The notes below the pieces were generated by a model. It saw nothing but the letters and a program-made list of their open reading frames with translations, did no database searches and was not told the origin of the DNA. From positions 1 through 35,786 of the forward strand of contig CAZKWE010000043.1 of NCBI GenBank assembly GCA_964556545.1: a stretch of 35,786 bases of DNA, in the 5' to 3' direction. This document shows positions 8,813 through 16,853 of this stretch, in pieces. This DNA is from JALSKU01 sp964556545. Lineage in GTDB: Bacteria > Campylobacterota > Campylobacteria > Campylobacterales > JALSKU01. Numbering within the stretch: position 1 is the first letter of the stretch; every line of letters starts with the position of its first letter. The position numbers and the translations under genes are program-made.

Positions 8813-10402
8813 ATGCTTAAAACCATCAAATCCAAACTTATCGCAACTACTTTATCATTTTTTATCATAGGTTCGATTATACTTCTTCTTTTTATATCAT
8901 ATAATTCAAACAAAATTATCAAAAATGCCACATCAGACAATATACAAACTCTCAGTAGTACTATATTTGTAGCTATCAGGACTGCAATGAATCTTGGAGA
9001 TCCAAAAATAGTAGAAGATACTTTAAAAACCATAAAAAAGATAAAAGGGATTGAGAGTATAGACATAGACAAGTCAAAAGAGGTTATAAAAACTTTCGGT
9101 TTAAAAGATCATTTTACAGCCAATAGCATGGTTAGGAAAGTTTTTCAGACAAAAAAACAAATTATTATGGAGCACAATCAAAATGGCAAACATATACTTG
9201 AACTCCACAAGCCTCTTATAGCAACAACAAAGTGTCTGGGCTGTCATGCAACTTCAAACAGAGGAGATGTGCTTGGTGTTATGAATTTGCAACTCTCTTT
9301 GGAAAAAGCCGACAAAGAGATAAGTGATTTTAATTATCTTGTTATAGCCAGTCTTGTAATCGCTGCCATTATAGCTACGATAGGATTTTTAATCTTTTTT
9401 GGCAAAGAGATACTAAAACCTTTACATTTTTTGACTATAAGAGTAAAGGATATAGCTACGGATGATGGTGATTTGACAAAAAGACTTCATTTTGCAAAAG
9501 AGGATGAGTTATCAGTTGCCGGCAAGTGGATTGATACTTTCATAGAAAAAGTTCAGCGCTCTGTTGCAGAAGCTAAAAATGCAAGCTTGCAAAATCTTCA
9601 AATGTCCAATGAACTTGAAAATAGCTCAAACTATCTTGACAAAGAAATACTTGAAAGTATAAAAGAGATAGAAAGTGTAAACAATATGGGTAACAATATG
9701 AAATCTATCCTATCTGATACGGTTGAGAGTGCCAAAAAAAGCAAAGAGGATATTGAAGAAGCCGATAGAAAACTTCAGGCAGTTAAAGATAGCATAAATA
9801 AAATGAGTGAAAAAATGCAAGAAGAGTCCCATACCGGAATCGAGCTTGCAAACAGGATAAATGATTTAAATAAAACTGCCGAAGATACCAAACTGGTTTT
9901 AACAAAAATTTCCGATATATCCGACCAGACAAACTTGCTTGCTCTAAATGCCGCCATAGAAGCGGCAAGAGCAGGAGAACATGGCAGAGGATTTGCTGTT
10001 GTAGCGGATGAAGTTAGAAAATTAGCCGAGCAAACACAAAAATCACTTCTTGAGATAGATGCCACAACAAATCTGATGGTTCAAGAAATTGCCAATGCAA
10101 GTGAAGCTATCAGTAAAAATGCCAATAATATAGAAAAATTATCAAATGATGCACTTGAAGTCAATAAAAATATAGATGAAACTTCCTCAACCGTGAGAGT
10201 TGCACAGAAAGTATCTGATAATTCACTCAAAGAATCAATAGAGCTTGCAAATGATGTGGAAGAGATATTGTCTAAAATTGAAGAAGTTTACGACTCTTCA
10301 AAAGAGAATATAAAAGTTATAAATGAAATGAAGAGTATATCTAAAAGAATAAAAGAGAGTGCAAAAGAATTAAATACCAAACTAAACAGTTTTAGAACAT
10401 AA
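8813..10402 (+). CDS. Methyl-accepting chemotaxis protein with periplasmic c-type heme motif
   Basis: This is a 529-residue chemoreceptor. A membrane helix at about 10-30 is followed by a periplasmic sensor at about 31-174 and a second helix at about 175-197. A HAMP domain then leads into a coiled-coil signalling domain whose tip reads ISDQTNLLALNAAIEAARAG. The sensor carries a single CLGCH motif (Cys141-His145) before the second helix, which is the CxxCH signature for covalent heme attachment in the periplasm. Similar heme-binding sensor domains in chemoreceptors respond to redox state or to gases such as oxygen or NO. It is a single-gene unit that ends at a strong hairpin. The ligand is unknown. 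Confidence 0.9.
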   Translation: MLKTIKSKLIATTLSFFIIGSIILLLFISYNSNKIIKNATSDNIQTLSSTIFVAIRTAMNLGDPKIVEDTLKTIKKIKGIESIDIDKSKEVIKTFGLKDHFTANSMVRKVFQTKKQIIMEHNQNGKHILELHKPLIATTKCLGCHATSNRGDVLGVMNLQLSLEKADKEISDFNYLVIASLVIAAIIATIGFLIFFGKEILKPLHFLTIRVKDIATDDGDLTKRLHFAKEDELSVAGKWIDTFIEKVQRSVAEAKNASLQNLQMSNELENSSNYLDKEILESIKEIESVNNMGNNMKSILSDTVESAKKSKEDIEEADRKLQAVKDSINKMSEKMQEESHTGIELANRINDLNKTAEDTKLVLTKISDISDQTNLLALNAAIEAARAGEHGRGFAVVADEVRKLAEQTQKSLLEIDATTNLMVQEIANASEAISKNANNIEKLSNDALEVNKNIDETSSTVRVAQKVSDNSLKESIELANDVEEILSKIEEVYDSSKENIKVINEMKSISKRIKESAKELNTKLNSFRT

Positions 10403-10404
10403 TT

Positions 10405-10433
10405 TTTCAAAGAGTTAATATAACTCTTTGAAA
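10405..10433. terminator. Symmetric hairpin terminator between mcp and hisD
   Basis: A perfect 13-base-pair stem with a three-base loop (TTTCAAAGAGTTA, ATA, TAACTCTTTGAAA) sits between two convergent genes. It lies three bases after the mcp stop and 11 bases beyond the hisD stop. Its position suits a two-way terminator, though the flanking T-runs are short. Confidence 0.75.
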
Positions 10434-10444
10434 TAAGTGCTCAA

Positions 10445-11734
10445 TCATAGTCTTATTTGAACTGATTTTTGATGGGCAGTAAGGCCTTCTGTTTTTGCCA
10501 ATAGTGCACATGCTTCTCCTATCTCTTTTATACCTTTATCGGAGATGCTTATAATGGATGATTTTTTTATAAAGTTATCAACACTCAATGGTGAGTAAAA
10601 CTTTGCGGTTCCTCCTGTCGGAAGAGTATGGTTTGGTCCTGCTATATAATCTCCCATGGGTTCGGGAGTGTTTTTCCCGAGAAATATAGCTCCCGCATGT
10701 TTTATAAAAGGTAAAATTTCAAAAGGCTTCTTAGTCATTATTTCCAAATGTTCAGGTGCTATTTGATTCATAAGTTTGACTGCTTCACTTAAGCTGTTTA
10801 CTACTATAATAGCACCTCTTTTTTCTATAGACTTTCTTGCAATTTCCTCCCTGTCCAAACTTTTCAAATCATTATAAATTTGCTCTTTTGTTTTTATTGC
10901 TGTTTCTTTGCTTGTCGTTATCATTATAGAGCTTGCCATTTCATCATGTTCGGCTTGGGAGAGAAGATCCATTGAGAGATACTTTATATCTGCACTTTTA
11001 TCTGCAATGATACCTATTTCGCTCGGACCTGCTATCATATCTATATTGACTTCCCCGAAAACCATCTTTTTTGCAGTAGCAACAAATATATTGCCAGGAC
11101 CTGTTATGACATCAACCTTCGGTATAGTTTCACTTCCATATGCCATGGCAGCTATAGCACTTGCTCCTCCGACTTTAAAAGCTTTTTTTATATCGCATAT
11201 ATGCATAGCAGATAAAAGTAATTCGTTTATTTCATTGTTCGGAGTCGGTGTGCAAACTACTATCTCTTTTACTCCTGCAACTATTGCAGGAATTGCATTC
11301 ATAAGAAGAGAACTGGGATAGGCCGCTTTTCCTCCGGGTATATAAAGACCTGCTTTATCCACGGGAGTTACTTTTTGTCCCAAGATAGTACCGTTTTCAT
11401 CATAGTCAAACCATGATCTTGGCATCTGTTTTTCGTGGAAGCTTTTTATCCTGTCAAATGCCATATGCAAAGCTTTTTTAAGATCGTTGTCTATATTGTC
11501 ATAGGCTTTTTGCATCTCTTTAGTATCAATTAAAATATCACTGTCGTTTTTTGGTTTCCACTTGTCAAATTTTTCAATATCATCTATAAGTGCTTTATTG
11601 CCTTTTTCTTTTATATTGTTTATAATTTCTCCCACTATATTTGATACACTTTGTATATCCATTTTGCCACGGTTTAATAATTCGCCGAAATTTTTATCAA
11701 AATCATTGTCATTTATATTGAAAATTTTCACCAC
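10445..11734 (-). CDS. hisD: Histidinol dehydrogenase
   Basis: HisD oxidises L-histidinol to histidine in two NAD-dependent steps. The 429-residue protein contains the zinc-site segment LLSQAEHDEMA, the AGPSEIGI loop, PEHLEIM, and the C-terminal HTLPTGGTAKFYSPLSV. It starts at GTG 11734 with AAGGAAAT upstream; a second GTG follows immediately. It overlaps the upstream PLP-dependent gene by 26 bases, so the two are probably coupled. No other histidine genes are nearby. Confidence 0.96.
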   Translation of the reverse strand: MVKIFNINDNDFDKNFGELLNRGKMDIQSVSNIVGEIINNIKEKGNKALIDDIEKFDKWKPKNDSDILIDTKEMQKAYDNIDNDLKKALHMAFDRIKSFHEKQMPRSWFDYDENGTILGQKVTPVDKAGLYIPGGKAAYPSSLLMNAIPAIVAGVKEIVVCTPTPNNEINELLLSAMHICDIKKAFKVGGASAIAAMAYGSETIPKVDVITGPGNIFVATAKKMVFGEVNIDMIAGPSEIGIIADKSADIKYLSMDLLSQAEHDEMASSIMITTSKETAIKTKEQIYNDLKSLDREEIARKSIEKRGAIIVVNSLSEAVKLMNQIAPEHLEIMTKKPFEILPFIKHAGAIFLGKNTPEPMGDYIAGPNHTLPTGGTAKFYSPLSVDNFIKKSSIISISDKGIKEIGEACALLAKTEGLTAHQKSVQIRL

Positions 11735-12638
11735 ATTTCCTTTTATATCTTTGTATCATTGATTCATTGCCTTTTATGCCGCCTTGGTGTATATACATTA
11801 TTTCTTCCGTGATATCATTTTTTTGCAAAAAATCCATCATATACCAAAAACCCGAAGGATCATATAAAAGATCAAACTCAATGTCTAACTTTTTTTGTAA
11901 TTCTATCCAAAATCTATACATTTTACAATCCAATTTTCCAAAAGTATGTTTTTTCGTATCAAGTATTTGGGGATGATTATTTTCATTTTTATCCAAGGCA
12001 AGAAATTGCTTTCTTAGGTACTCTTTTTGACCTACACAGGCATTCGTATAGACTTTTGTCTTATCATTCATTTTTACCAGGGATTGTTGCAAGAAAAGTG
12101 CAGTTGTTCCTGTGCCGGAAGGTAAAAAGATAGCTAAATTTATAAGTTTTTTCTCTTTTTTAAATTTGACTATCTCTTTTGCAAGTTGGTTGATACCATA
12201 TCTTGATGTTTCGCATCTGCCTCCTTCGGGTATAAAGATTGTGTTGTTTTTGATTATTGTTTTTGATAGGGTATTTTTGTTATCCAATTCACTGTATTTG
12301 CATTCTTTAAACAGTTTTAATTTCATACCGTTTTGTAAAGCATATTTTAAATTTCCAACAGGATTTTGAAGCATGGCAGAAGAGAGATGATCCGTATAGT
12401 ATTCAAACTCCCATTCTTTTAGTTTACAAAGAACGGAAAGCGAATACATTGCATTTGACTGATTGGAGCCATAAGATACAACTTTTTTTATACAGGGAAA
12501 ATCATTGATTAAAAAATAGTGAAATTTTCTGGCTTTATTGCCGGAAAAATCACTATTTAAAAGATCATCTCTTTTTATAAAAATTTTTTTATTGTTATAA
12601 AAAACTTCTTGAATCGGAGAATTTTCAATATTTATCAA
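11709..12638 (-). CDS. PLP-dependent ACC deaminase / D-cysteine desulfhydrase family protein
   Basis: This 309-residue protein is of the tryptophan-synthase-beta fold. The PLP lysine is probably Lys35 in SGNKARKF. It is followed by SYGSNQSNAM, which resembles the substrate-carboxylate loop, and later by a phosphate-binding SGTGTTALFL. This matches the family that includes 1-aminocyclopropane-1-carboxylate deaminase and D-cysteine desulfhydrase; the substrate cannot be told from sequence. The start is TTG at 12638, overlapping the fba 3' end by 14 bases. Sitting between fba and hisD with overlaps on both sides, it is clearly in the same transcript. Confidence 0.8.
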   Translation of the reverse strand: MINIENSPIQEVFYNNKKIFIKRDDLLNSDFSGNKARKFHYFLINDFPCIKKVVSYGSNQSNAMYSLSVLCKLKEWEFEYYTDHLSSAMLQNPVGNLKYALQNGMKLKLFKECKYSELDNKNTLSKTIIKNNTIFIPEGGRCETSRYGINQLAKEIVKFKKEKKLINLAIFLPSGTGTTALFLQQSLVKMNDKTKVYTNACVGQKEYLRKQFLALDKNENNHPQILDTKKHTFGKLDCKMYRFWIELQKKLDIEFDLLYDPSGFWYMMDFLQKNDITEEIMYIHQGGIKGNESMIQRYKRKCGENFQYK

Positions 12639-13701
12639 TACAGTTCAAATCTCCAAAAGCTGTCTTTAATCTGTCTCTCATAGACTCTTCACCGCTTCTT
12701 AGCCATTTTCTCGGGTCATAGTATTTTTTATTTGGCTTATCTTCGCCTTGCGGATTTCCTATCTGGGCTTGGAGATAGTCATGATATTTTTCTATATATC
12801 CTTTTACTCCCTCCCAAAAAGCCCATTGGGTATCGGTATCTATATTCATCTTTACCACACCGTAACTAACCGCTTCTTGTATCTCTTGATGGGTAGAACC
12901 ACTACCCCCGTGAAATACAAAACTTACAGGTTTCTCTTTTGTGCCGAATTTTTCCTGAATATATTTTTGAGAATTATCAAGTATTTTGGGTGTAAGCACA
13001 ACATTTCCGGGCTTGTAAACTCCATGAACATTTCCAAAAGATGCCGCTATCGTAAATTTATCACTTATTTTGCTCAATCTCTCATAAGCAAGTGCAACAT
13101 CTTCAGGCTGGGTATAAAGTCTTGAATTATCTATATCGCTGTGGTCTATACCGTCTTCTTCCCCGCCTGTAACTCCGAGTTCAATCTCAAGAGTCATATC
13201 GATTTTACTCATTCTTTTTAAATACTCTTCGCAGGTTGATATATTGTCTTCAAGAGATTCAACCGACAAATCTATCATATGTGAGCTAAAAAGAGGTTTT
13301 CCAAGTCTTTTATAATGCTGTTCTCCTGCATCAAGAAGTGCATCTATCCACGGAAGCAATTTTCTGTTTGCATGATCTGTATGCAGGATAACCGGTATTT
13401 CATAAGCTTCAGCCATAGTATGAACATGCATAGCTCCGCTTATAGCTCCTAAAATCGCTCCTTTTGTACTATCGATTCCTTTTCCTGCATAAAATGCCGC
13501 ACCGCCGTTTGAAAACTGTATGATGATAGGAGAATTTATATCTTTTGCCGATTCCAAAGCAGCATTTATAGAATCAGTACCTACAACATTTACAGCCGGG
13601 ATTGCAAACTTTTGTTCTTTTGCTATGGAAAAAAGTTTTTGCATATCGCTACCCGCTATAACTCCCGGTTTTAAGAAATTAGAAACCTTGTTTGTGCTCA
13701 T
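12625..13701 (-). CDS. fbaA: Class II fructose-bisphosphate aldolase
   Basis: This zinc-dependent aldolase of glycolysis and gluconeogenesis is 358 residues long. Motifs include ILHTDHANRK (catalytic Asp and zinc His), LEIELGVTGGEEDG, ASFGNVHGVY, and VFHGGSGS followed by KMNIDTDTQWAFW. The long form, with a C-terminal KKYYDPRKWLR segment, fits class IIA. It lies 14 bases after the parvulin-type chaperone gene, the same pairing as peb4-fba in Campylobacter jejuni. Confidence 0.97.
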   Translation of the reverse strand: MSTNKVSNFLKPGVIAGSDMQKLFSIAKEQKFAIPAVNVVGTDSINAALESAKDINSPIIIQFSNGGAAFYAGKGIDSTKGAILGAISGAMHVHTMAEAYEIPVILHTDHANRKLLPWIDALLDAGEQHYKRLGKPLFSSHMIDLSVESLEDNISTCEEYLKRMSKIDMTLEIELGVTGGEEDGIDHSDIDNSRLYTQPEDVALAYERLSKISDKFTIAASFGNVHGVYKPGNVVLTPKILDNSQKYIQEKFGTKEKPVSFVFHGGSGSTHQEIQEAVSYGVVKMNIDTDTQWAFWEGVKGYIEKYHDYLQAQIGNPQGEDKPNKKYYDPRKWLRSGEESMRDRLKTAFGDLNCIDKY

Positions 13702-13715
13702 CTTAGCTTCCTTTG

Positions 13716-14534
13716 TTAAAGTTTTTCTATCTTTGCACTTTTTCTAAGTTGTTTTGCAATAGATTGGACATTTTTTTGAAATTTCTGAATTTTAAGCTGT
13801 GCTTTTATCCTCTCTTTTACATTTGCAAAAGCTACATTTCCACCATCTTTTTTATCTTCGAGATATATAATATGATAACCGAATTGTGTTTTCACAGGAG
13901 TTTTGGTAATTTCACCTTTTTTTAGAGCAAAAGCTGCTTTGGAAAACTCAGGTACCATTCTTCTTGCACTAAACCATCCAAGTTCTCCGCCGTTTGCACC
14001 GCTGGGGCCTGTTGATTTTGTTTTTGCCAATTCTATAAATTTGTCTTCAAGTTTTTTCCCGCTTAAACCTTTTAATTGACTTATAATCTCTTCCGCCTCT
14101 TTTTTGGTTTTTACAAGTATGTGTCTGGCTTTAACTTGAGCAGGCTGTTTAAACTTATCTTTGTTTTTGTCATAAAAAGCTTTCGCTTCTTTGTCGGTAA
14201 CTTTTGCTTTTTTATACTGCTCTTTCATCCAAACTTCCAAAGCCAAATCACTTTTTACTTTTTCAAGAGCTTTTTTAAAAGCTTCGGTTTTTTCTATACC
14301 TGATTTTATTGCCTTTGAAGTCAGCAATTTGCCGTCAATTGCCTGGTCAAGTATCTTTTGCTGGGTTTGTGGAGGGAGTTGGTCAAAATTAATTCTCGGA
14401 TTTCTTATAACCATCGCTATGTCACCGGCAGTTACATCCATACCATTTACTTTTGCATACACTTTTTGTGCGGCAAAACCTGAACTTGTTAGCAGAACGG
14501 AAGCTGCCACTACACTTAAAATCATCTTCTTCAT
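13716..14534 (-). CDS. Periplasmic parvulin-type peptidyl-prolyl isomerase (PEB4/SurA-like)
   Basis: This 272-residue exported chaperone has a signal peptide (KKMILSVVAASVLLTSSGFA) and a SurA-like N-terminal helical region. A parvulin domain spans about 130-230 (ARHILVKTKKEAEEI, GELGWFSARRMVPEF, TPVKTQFGYHIIYL). It is the counterpart of C. jejuni PEB4 (CBF2), which helps fold outer-membrane proteins. A TATAAT -10 lies upstream at 14566-14561, and an AAGGAT site precedes the ATG. It leads the transcript parvulin-fba-PLP gene-hisD. Confidence 0.92.
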   Translation of the reverse strand: MKKMILSVVAASVLLTSSGFAAQKVYAKVNGMDVTAGDIAMVIRNPRINFDQLPPQTQQKILDQAIDGKLLTSKAIKSGIEKTEAFKKALEKVKSDLALEVWMKEQYKKAKVTDKEAKAFYDKNKDKFKQPAQVKARHILVKTKKEAEEIISQLKGLSGKKLEDKFIELAKTKSTGPSGANGGELGWFSARRMVPEFSKAAFALKKGEITKTPVKTQFGYHIIYLEDKKDGGNVAFANVKERIKAQLKIQKFQKNVQSIAKQLRKSAKIEKL

Positions 14535-14592
14535 ATTTATCCTTTTTAAAAATTTGTAAAATTATACTATAGAAAAGTAACTATAGGGTAAA
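14535..14592 (-). promoter_or_regulatory. Promoter of the parvulin-fba-hisD operon
   Basis: A TATAAT -10 element (14566-14561) lies about 27 bases before the parvulin start codon, and AAGGAT serves as ribosome-binding site. Two CTATAG sites flank an eight-base spacer just upstream of the -10, possibly an operator. No convincing -35 element is seen, which is usual in this phylum. Confidence 0.5.
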
Positions 14593-15306
14593 TCAACTCA
14601 TATTGTGATATACATTTTGTATATCATCATCATCTTCCAAAATATCTATAAGCTTTTCAACTTTTGCTGCTGTTTCATCGTCAACATCAACTTCATTGTT
14701 TGCAACTAATTCTATGGAACTCTCTTGTATTTTTGCACCTGTTTTTTCAATAGCTTTTAAAAGTTCGTTAAAATCACTCGGCTCGCATTCAAAAAGCAAA
14801 AACTCATCAAACTCTTTTATGTCACTTGCTCCGTTATCCATAGCAACTTCCATAATTTCATCATCTTTATCGCTTTTTTCAACAGTAATGATACCTTTTT
14901 TATCAAACATCCATGCCACGCATCCGCTCTCTCCCATACTGCCGCCATTTTTTGAAAAAGCATGTCTTACGGAAGCAACAGTTCTGTTTTTGTTGTCAGT
15001 CATACATTCGACCATGATGGCAACTCCTCCCGGACCATATCCTTCATAGGTTATTTCATCATAGTGAACTCCTTGCAGATTGCCTGTTGCTTTATCTATT
15101 GCCCTTTGGATATTGCTTTGAGGCATAGAAACAGATTTTGCTCTTTCTACTGCAAGCCTTAAAGCTGCATTGCTATCCAAGTCACCTCCGCCGGCTCTCG
15201 CAGCGGTGGTAATGTCTTTGATGGCTTTTGTAAAAGCCTTTCCTTTTATGGCATCCTGCTTTGCCTTTATATGTTTTACTTTAGACCATTTATTGTGTCC
15301 AGCCAT
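14593..15306 (-). CDS. yebC: YebC/PmpR family protein
   Basis: This 237-residue protein starts AGHNKWSKVKHIKAKQD, the hallmark of the YebC/PmpR family, and carries the typical EGYGPGGVAIMVE segment and an acidic C-terminus. Members have been described as DNA-binding regulators and, more recently, as factors that relieve ribosome stalling at proline runs. It is a single gene divergent from ribBA. Confidence 0.95.
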   Translation of the reverse strand: MAGHNKWSKVKHIKAKQDAIKGKAFTKAIKDITTAARAGGGDLDSNAALRLAVERAKSVSMPQSNIQRAIDKATGNLQGVHYDEITYEGYGPGGVAIMVECMTDNKNRTVASVRHAFSKNGGSMGESGCVAWMFDKKGIITVEKSDKDDEIMEVAMDNGASDIKEFDEFLLFECEPSDFNELLKAIEKTGAKIQESSIELVANNEVDVDDETAAKVEKLIDILEDDDDIQNVYHNMS

Positions 15307-15361
15307 ATAATTTCCTTTTATATCAAGTGATGAAAATTATACTTAATAATTGTTTAAAATA

Positions 15362-15390
15362 TTGTAAATTAGCACATAAAGTGCTACAAT
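15362..15390 (+). promoter_or_regulatory. ribBA promoter with inverted repeat in the spacer
   Basis: TTGTAA (15362-15367) and TACAAT (15385-15390) are separated by 17 bases and lie about 24 bases before the GTG start. The spacer holds a perfect inverted repeat TAGCAC-ATAAA-GTGCTA (15370-15386) that touches the -10. That position is typical for a repressor operator. No FMN riboswitch sequence is present. Confidence 0.6.
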
Positions 15391-15413
15391 TACAAAAAAA
15401 GTTGGAGATTGAA

Positions 15414-16439
15414 GTGCAATTAAAAAGAGTAAAACAGGCTGTTGAAGATATCAAATCGGGAAAAATGGTTATTATGATAGATGATGAGGATAGAGAAAAT
15501 GAGGGCGATTTGGTGTATGCGGCAACATTTTCCACACCTCAAAAAGTAAATTTTATGGCAAGTTATGCAAAAGGACTTATATGTGTTTCGGTAACCAGAG
15601 ATATATCTGAAAGGTTAAATCTCTCTCCTATGGTTACAAATAATGATTCACAACACGAAACTGCTTTTACGGTTACTGTTGACGCCAAAGATTGTACTAC
15701 CGGAATTTCGGCATATGAGAGAGATATGACGATAAAAGTTTTGGCTGATTACAAGTCTATGCCGAGAGATTTGGTCAGGCCGGGCCACATTTTTCCTCTT
15801 GTTGCCAAAAACGGTGGAGTACTTGTAAGAACAGGGCACACCGAAGGGTCGGTTGATATATGTAAAATGGCCGGTATTACACCGGCGGCTGTGATTTGTG
15901 AAATTATGAAAGACGACGGAACAATGGCACGAAGAGATGATCTTGAAAAATTTGCAAAAAAACACAAGTTAAATATAGTATATATTTCAGACCTTGTTGA
16001 ATATAGATTGCAAAATGAGTCTCTTGTGAGAGAAGTGGCACAGGCAAGAGTAAAATTTATGCAAAGCGAGGCAAAAAGAATAGATTATGTAGATCATAAA
16101 AGTTCTCATCATATTGTGTATCAATTTGGAGTTTTAAGTGAAAATGCCAATGTAAGATTTCACAATGTCGGTTTAGATATAGATCTTTTATCAAACAGCC
16201 AAAAATACAATAATCTTATAAAATCTATAAAATATCTGCAAAAAAACGGAGGGTTATTGATATTTTTAGAAAAAGAGGAGCAAAAAAACCCGTATATGAA
16301 AGAGTATGGCATAGGTGCCGGAATACTGAAAGATATGGGTGTGAAAAATATAAATTTGCTTGTTGGTAAAAAAGGTATAGAGTTTGTAGGTCTTAGCGGT
16401 TTTGGTCTAAATATACAAAAAGAGATAGAAATAAGTTAA
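15414..16439 (+). CDS. ribBA: 3,4-dihydroxy-2-butanone-4-phosphate synthase with degenerate GTP cyclohydrolase II half
   Basis: The 341-residue protein catalyses the ribulose-5-phosphate branch of riboflavin synthesis. The RibB domain is complete: DDEDRENEGD (23-32), RPGHIFPL, RTGHTEGS and CEIMKDDGTMARR. The C-terminal half (about 210-341) keeps a RibA-like fold pattern (GIGAGILKDMGVKNINLL) but has no cysteine at all, so the zinc site and the CHSECLTGD-type motif of GTP cyclohydrolase II are missing. A separate RibA is expected elsewhere, as in Helicobacter. The frame is open from 15327, but GTG 15414 has GGAG six bases upstream and lies after the promoter, so it is the likely start. ybgC follows after 13 bases. 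Confidence 0.9.
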   Translation: MQLKRVKQAVEDIKSGKMVIMIDDEDRENEGDLVYAATFSTPQKVNFMASYAKGLICVSVTRDISERLNLSPMVTNNDSQHETAFTVTVDAKDCTTGISAYERDMTIKVLADYKSMPRDLVRPGHIFPLVAKNGGVLVRTGHTEGSVDICKMAGITPAAVICEIMKDDGTMARRDDLEKFAKKHKLNIVYISDLVEYRLQNESLVREVAQARVKFMQSEAKRIDYVDHKSSHHIVYQFGVLSENANVRFHNVGLDIDLLSNSQKYNNLIKSIKYLQKNGGLLIFLEKEEQKNPYMKEYGIGAGILKDMGVKNINLLVGKKGIEFVGLSGFGLNIQKEIEIS

Positions 16440-16452
16440 GGATATCTCCAAT

Positions 16453-16830
16453 ATGAAGATAAGAGTTTATTACGAAGACACAGATGCCGGGGGAATAGTC
16501 TACCATAGCAAGTATTTAAATTTTTGTGAAAGAGCAAGAAGTGAGATGCTTTTTTCAAAAGGTTTATCCCCTAAAACAACCAATGCTTTTTTTGTTGTCA
16601 GAGATATAAGAGCTACTTATCTAAAAAGTGCAACACTCGGTGAAGTTTTAGAAGTAAAAACAAAGATAAATTCACTTGGAAAAGTCAGTGTATTGTTAGA
16701 CCAGGATATATTTAACAATAACAAAGAAAAAATTTTTACAATGTCTGTAAAACTTGTTTATCTTAAAAATTCAAAACCATCAAAAATAGATGAAAAATTC
16801 ATAAAAATTTTTCAACAATACCGCCAATAA
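16453..16830 (+). CDS. ybgC: YbgC-type acyl-CoA thioesterase
   Basis: This 125-residue hot-dog-fold thioesterase carries the family motif YYEDTDAGGIVYHSKYLNF, with the catalytic Asp in DTDAGG. YbgC enzymes hydrolyse acyl-CoA or acyl-ACP and associate with Tol-Pal or lipid metabolism. It follows ribBA by 13 bases and is probably co-transcribed. No tol genes are in the window. Confidence 0.92.
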   Translation: MKIRVYYEDTDAGGIVYHSKYLNFCERARSEMLFSKGLSPKTTNAFFVVRDIRATYLKSATLGEVLEVKTKINSLGKVSVLLDQDIFNNNKEKIFTMSVKLVYLKNSKPSKIDEKFIKIFQQYRQ

Positions 16831-16841
16831 AAAATATTGTT
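16814..16841. terminator. Weak hairpin between convergent ybgC and a periplasmic protein gene
   Basis: AACAATA (16814-16820) pairs with TATTGTT (16835-16841), and a nested alternative CAATA/TATTG (16825-16839) is also possible. All pairs are A/T-rich and no strong T-run follows, so this is only a possible terminator. Confidence 0.25.
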
Positions 16842-16853
16842 AAATACAGTTTT

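Noticed and set aside
15327..15413. N-terminal extension of RibBA
   Set aside because: It runs through the promoter and operator; the RibB domain starts after the GTG at 15414.
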